Source of the DNA: Colwellia sp. RSH04
GTDB taxonomy: Bacteria; Pseudomonadota; Gammaproteobacteria; Enterobacterales; Alteromonadaceae
Assembly (NCBI RefSeq): GCF_003545765.1
Contig: NZ_QXIO01000006.1
Span: forward strand, 213,869-277,868
Length of the DNA: 64,000 nt
Direction: 5' to 3'
A program made the translations under genes and the position numbers. The notes under the pieces are model-generated. The model searched no databases, was not told the origin of the DNA, and was given only the letters and a program-made list of their open reading frames with translations. This document shows positions 61,037-64,000 of the stretch, piece by piece. Position 1 is the stretch's first letter; each line of letters starts with the position of its first letter.

Positions 61037-61056
61037 GCCCTATTACCCCGTAGGGC
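61037..61056 (-). other. GC-rich hairpin in the atpB-atpE spacer
   Basis: GCCCTA / TAGGGC (61037-61042 / 61051-61056) plus GGGC...GCCC pairing nearby, in a region otherwise AT-rich. It lies in the 114-nt gap between atpB and atpE, where E. coli has a translational enhancer for the abundant c subunit. It may set mRNA stability or translation (inference). Confidence 0.45.
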
Positions 61057-61088
61057 CGAATAAATTCGTTTAATTTGTTCCTAACAAA

Positions 61089-62304
<1,216 letters not shown>

Positions 62305-62391
62305 AGATAATTATATAAACTTAATACGAATAAAATCGTATGATTTATTGTTTTTTAAAGTAAAAACTTTAACGCTAAAAAAGTTTGCGCA

Positions 62392-62419
62392 AGTATACTT
62401 AATCTGGCTTTATTTGCAA
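62392..62419 (-). promoter_or_regulatory. candidate promoter of the atp operon
   Basis: Minus strand TTGCAA (62414-62419), 16-nt spacer, TATACT (62392-62397), about 88 nt upstream of the atpI start. Good sigma-70-like match, by eye. Confidence 0.5.
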
Positions 62420-63448
62420 GAAAATAGGGCACACAACGCCCCTTATTTGTGCGAATAATATATATTCATGTTACTAATATCACATTAATCAAGAGTTGCC
62501 GATTCCTAGAAGACAAGCATATAAAGTGTTCTATCAAACGAAATATAATAAACATGTAACTTGTTTACGTTAAATAAACACCTAGTATGGCTATAATAAC
62601 GTCATTTTAAATGGTGTCGTTAAAGTTACTGTTATTAATATTGAATAATGTAAATATCAAAGTACTCAGTGTTACAATTCATTTTGGAAGCGATACTGAC
62701 TTACTTTCTTACGTTGGCAAAGCAAAACAATGTAATTAATTGTACTTTACGTTCAAAAGCACATTAACACTTCATTGATACATTCAATAATTCAGATTGA
62801 ATGCTAGTCGAAAGTTACAGAATTCTTCAATAACTAAAAGATTATATTTATATATTAATCAAATATGACACATGTGTGACTATTCATTAAAAGAGATAAT
62901 GCGATCCTTATAAGATTAAGCTCTTTCATTTAATTAAATGAATGTTATCCCGTATTAAACGATTTATTAACATCCTAGATAAATTTTGCGTAGTAGAAAT
63001 GATACTCGCGTACCCTATTTTTACGACATCAATACACCAGTGTATTGATGCCATATGCAAACAAGTGTAAATGTTATCTATTAAAGTGAGCGATTATTAA
63101 ACTTATAATTAACAGTAAAAATATAAGTTTCGTAATAAAGTGCATCGATGTATTAATAGAACGATGTCAAAAATGATAGGAAATTATGTTTTATACACAT
63201 AGCCTTTATCGTGACTTAAGTCACACAATAATAAGAGCCAGTATATGTTACTCAATCATTATAAACGCTATGCAATTTAAATAGTCTCTTCTATTCAATT
63301 CGCATAAAGCGAAAACAGTTAGTCTTTTAAAATGCTAGTGACGTACGATGATGTACTAATATCATAAAAGCATTCCTCACATAGATGTGGGCAATTAGAA
63401 TAATACAAGAGCTTTTACTGAGTATCCCTTACAATAACAAAGTAAGAA
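62420..63448. other. AT-rich intergenic stretch without recognised genes
   Basis: About 1 kb between the atp promoter and the 5S array. No ORF of gene-like length and no tRNA cloverleaf was seen. It does contain dyads: ACACATGTGT at 62868-62877, an 11-bp perfect inverted repeat CATCAATACAC / GTGTATTGATG at 63027-63050, and a CRP-like site at 63210-63225. Purpose unknown. Confidence 0.6.
63210..63225. promoter_or_regulatory. CRP-like palindrome
   Basis: CGTGA, 6 nt (CTTAAG), TCACA: nine of ten consensus half-site bases of TGTGA-N6-TCACA, inside the perfect dyad GTGACTTAAGTCAC. No gene start is near in the window, so the regulated unit is unclear. Confidence 0.4.
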
Positions 63449-63601
63449 GCATAGCAATGTGCCACTTCGCTCTCACATAAAGAGGCTAACACACACTATC
63501 AAGCTCGGCTTAAACATATTTAACTCCTGCTTATCTTATGCGTTGAGAATGGGATGAGGTGTAATAAGTTTTGCAATTGAAATAACAAAACCTAAAAAGC
63601 A
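63449..63601 (-). pseudogene. decayed 5S rRNA-like copy A
   Basis: The 3' side (plus-strand start) reads GCATAGCAATGTGCCACT, like GCTTAGCAATGTCCTACT of the intact 5S. The GTTGAGAATGGGATGAGGTG block (63542-63561) matches GTTCGGAATGGGATCAGGTG. Insertions and substitutions break the 5S fold. Copies A and B differ by only about two bases in their last ~75 nt, so they were duplicated from an already decayed unit. Confidence 0.75.
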
Positions 63602-63640
63602 AAAAAATCGTCGCGTTAGCTACGGGTTTCTCTAATAGAA

Positions 63641-63840
63641 GCTTAGCAATGTCCTACTGACATGAATGGATTCACAAATGATGCGGGTGCAGCATGCATA
63701 AGAGCATTCTCAGAAAAAGAGACGAACACCTGCATACTATCACCTCGCGCAAACATAGTTAACTTCTGCTTATCTTAGGCGTTGAGAATGGGATGAGGTG
63801 TAATAAGTTTTGCAATTGAAATAACAAAACCTGAAAAGCA
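63641..63840 (-). pseudogene. decayed 5S rRNA-like copy B
   Basis: Starts GCTTAGCAATGTCCTACT exactly as the intact 5S, then diverges, and regains similarity at CACCTGCATACTATCACC and GTTGAGAATGGGATGAGGTG (63781-63800). About 240 nt before the intact gene and 192 nt after copy A. Its own terminator (63603-63630) is also decayed relative to the intact one: the stem GTAGC / GCTAC has mismatches. Confidence 0.78.
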
Positions 63841-63868
63841 AAAAACCCGTAGCGTTAGCTACGGGTTT
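63840..63868 (-). terminator. intrinsic terminator of the rrn operon after 5S
   Basis: Perfect 9-bp stem ACCCGTAGC / GCTACGGGT (63845-63853 / 63858-63866) with a GTTA loop and T-run on the minus strand, 15 nt after the 5S 3' end. Confidence 0.95.
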
Positions 63869-63880
63869 CTTTAATTAGGA

Positions 63881-63997
63881 GCTTAGCAATGTCCTACTCT
63901 CACATGGGAACTCCCACACTACCATCGGCGCTAACACATTTCACTTCTGAGTTCGGAATGGGATCAGGTGGTTCTATGTCGCTATTGTCGCTAAGCA
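63881..63997 (-). rRNA. rrf: 5S ribosomal RNA
   Basis: The minus strand gives TGCTTAGCGACAATAGCGAC at the 5' end, then ACCACCTGATCCCATTCCGA, ACTCAGAAGTGAAA, GCGCCGATGGTAGTGTGGG and GAGAGTAGGACATTGC at the 3' end. This is the standard bacterial 5S with terminal-stem complementarity (GCTTAGC / GCTAAGC). About 117 nt. It is the 3' end of an rrn operon that continues past the window. Confidence 0.97.
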
Positions 63998-64000
63998 AAA

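Noticed and set aside
63187..63200. DnaA-box-like TTATACACA, possible oriC near the atp operon
   Set aside because: Only one box found; no cluster of boxes and no dnaA, gidA or parAB in the window.
63380..63448. Possible third decayed 5S copy before copy A
   Set aside because: Only a short GCAATTAGAATAATAC-like resemblance to the unit; below what I can support by eye.

Overview
The window looks like a chromosomal segment of a low-GC marine gammaproteobacterium of the order Alteromonadales, most likely Colwelliaceae-like (Colwellia/Thalassotalea type). This is inferred from the E. coli-like housekeeping operons in AT-rich DNA, the TatABC/RpoH/FtsEXY order, the SapC-family, DUF416 and PEP-CTERM-like proteins, and the large B12 acquisition locus. 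No tool or database search was run.

Layout. 1-5,600 (minus strand): tatC (cut by the window edge), tatB, tatA, rpoH, ftsX, ftsE, ftsY. 5,650-13,850: rsmD, an MBL-fold hydrolase, a serine beta-lactamase-like hydrolase, DUF416, a long coiled-coil protein, a SapC-family protein, a small secreted protein with an outer-membrane barrel, and HU. 13,900-19,400: an accessory block with two sulfotransferases around an Asp/Asn beta-hydroxylase-like protein, a UbiA prenyltransferase and a matrixin-type protease with a PEP-CTERM-like tail. 19,600-25,260: tamB and tamA. 25,380-42,070: cobalamin salvage and uptake. cobO, a histidine phosphatase, cbiB and cobD lie on one side; btuB, and btuD-btuC-cobT-cobS-cobU-cobQ-btuF, lie on the other, with two clear cobalamin riboswitches and cobC. 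An SLC13-type permease and a scarred stretch (MITE-like palindrome, decayed cobD 3' end, remnant of a TonB receptor tail) sit between the halves. 42,180-47,850: a complete RND efflux operon. 48,080-53,600: a diguanylate cyclase, glmS, its DeoR-type regulator and glmU. 53,670-55,040: a two-gene unit pairing a diiron oxygen-binding-type protein with a soluble chemoreceptor-tip-like protein. 55,260-62,300: the whole atpIBEFHAGDC operon (minus strand). 62,420-63,450: about 1 kb with no gene but several palindromes. 63,450-64,000: the 5S rRNA end of an rrn operon, its terminator and two decayed tandem 5S-like copies.

How the genes work together. The cob/btu genes cover the lower half of AdoCbl synthesis: adenosylation (CobO), amidation (CobQ), aminopropanol arm (CobD, CbiB) and nucleotide loop (CobU/S/T/C). 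BtuB-BtuF-BtuC-BtuD provides uptake. No corrin-ring genes are seen, so scavenging of corrinoids is the likely lifestyle. TamA/TamB, the RND pump and the barrel protein serve the envelope. GlmS/GlmU feed UDP-GlcNAc synthesis.

Best leads for something new: the oxygen-sensor/chemoreceptor-tip pair (53,673-55,044), the sulfotransferase/hydroxylase block (13,925-17,424), the decayed 5S tandem array (63,449-63,997), and the genome scars inside the B12 locus (29,065-31,583).
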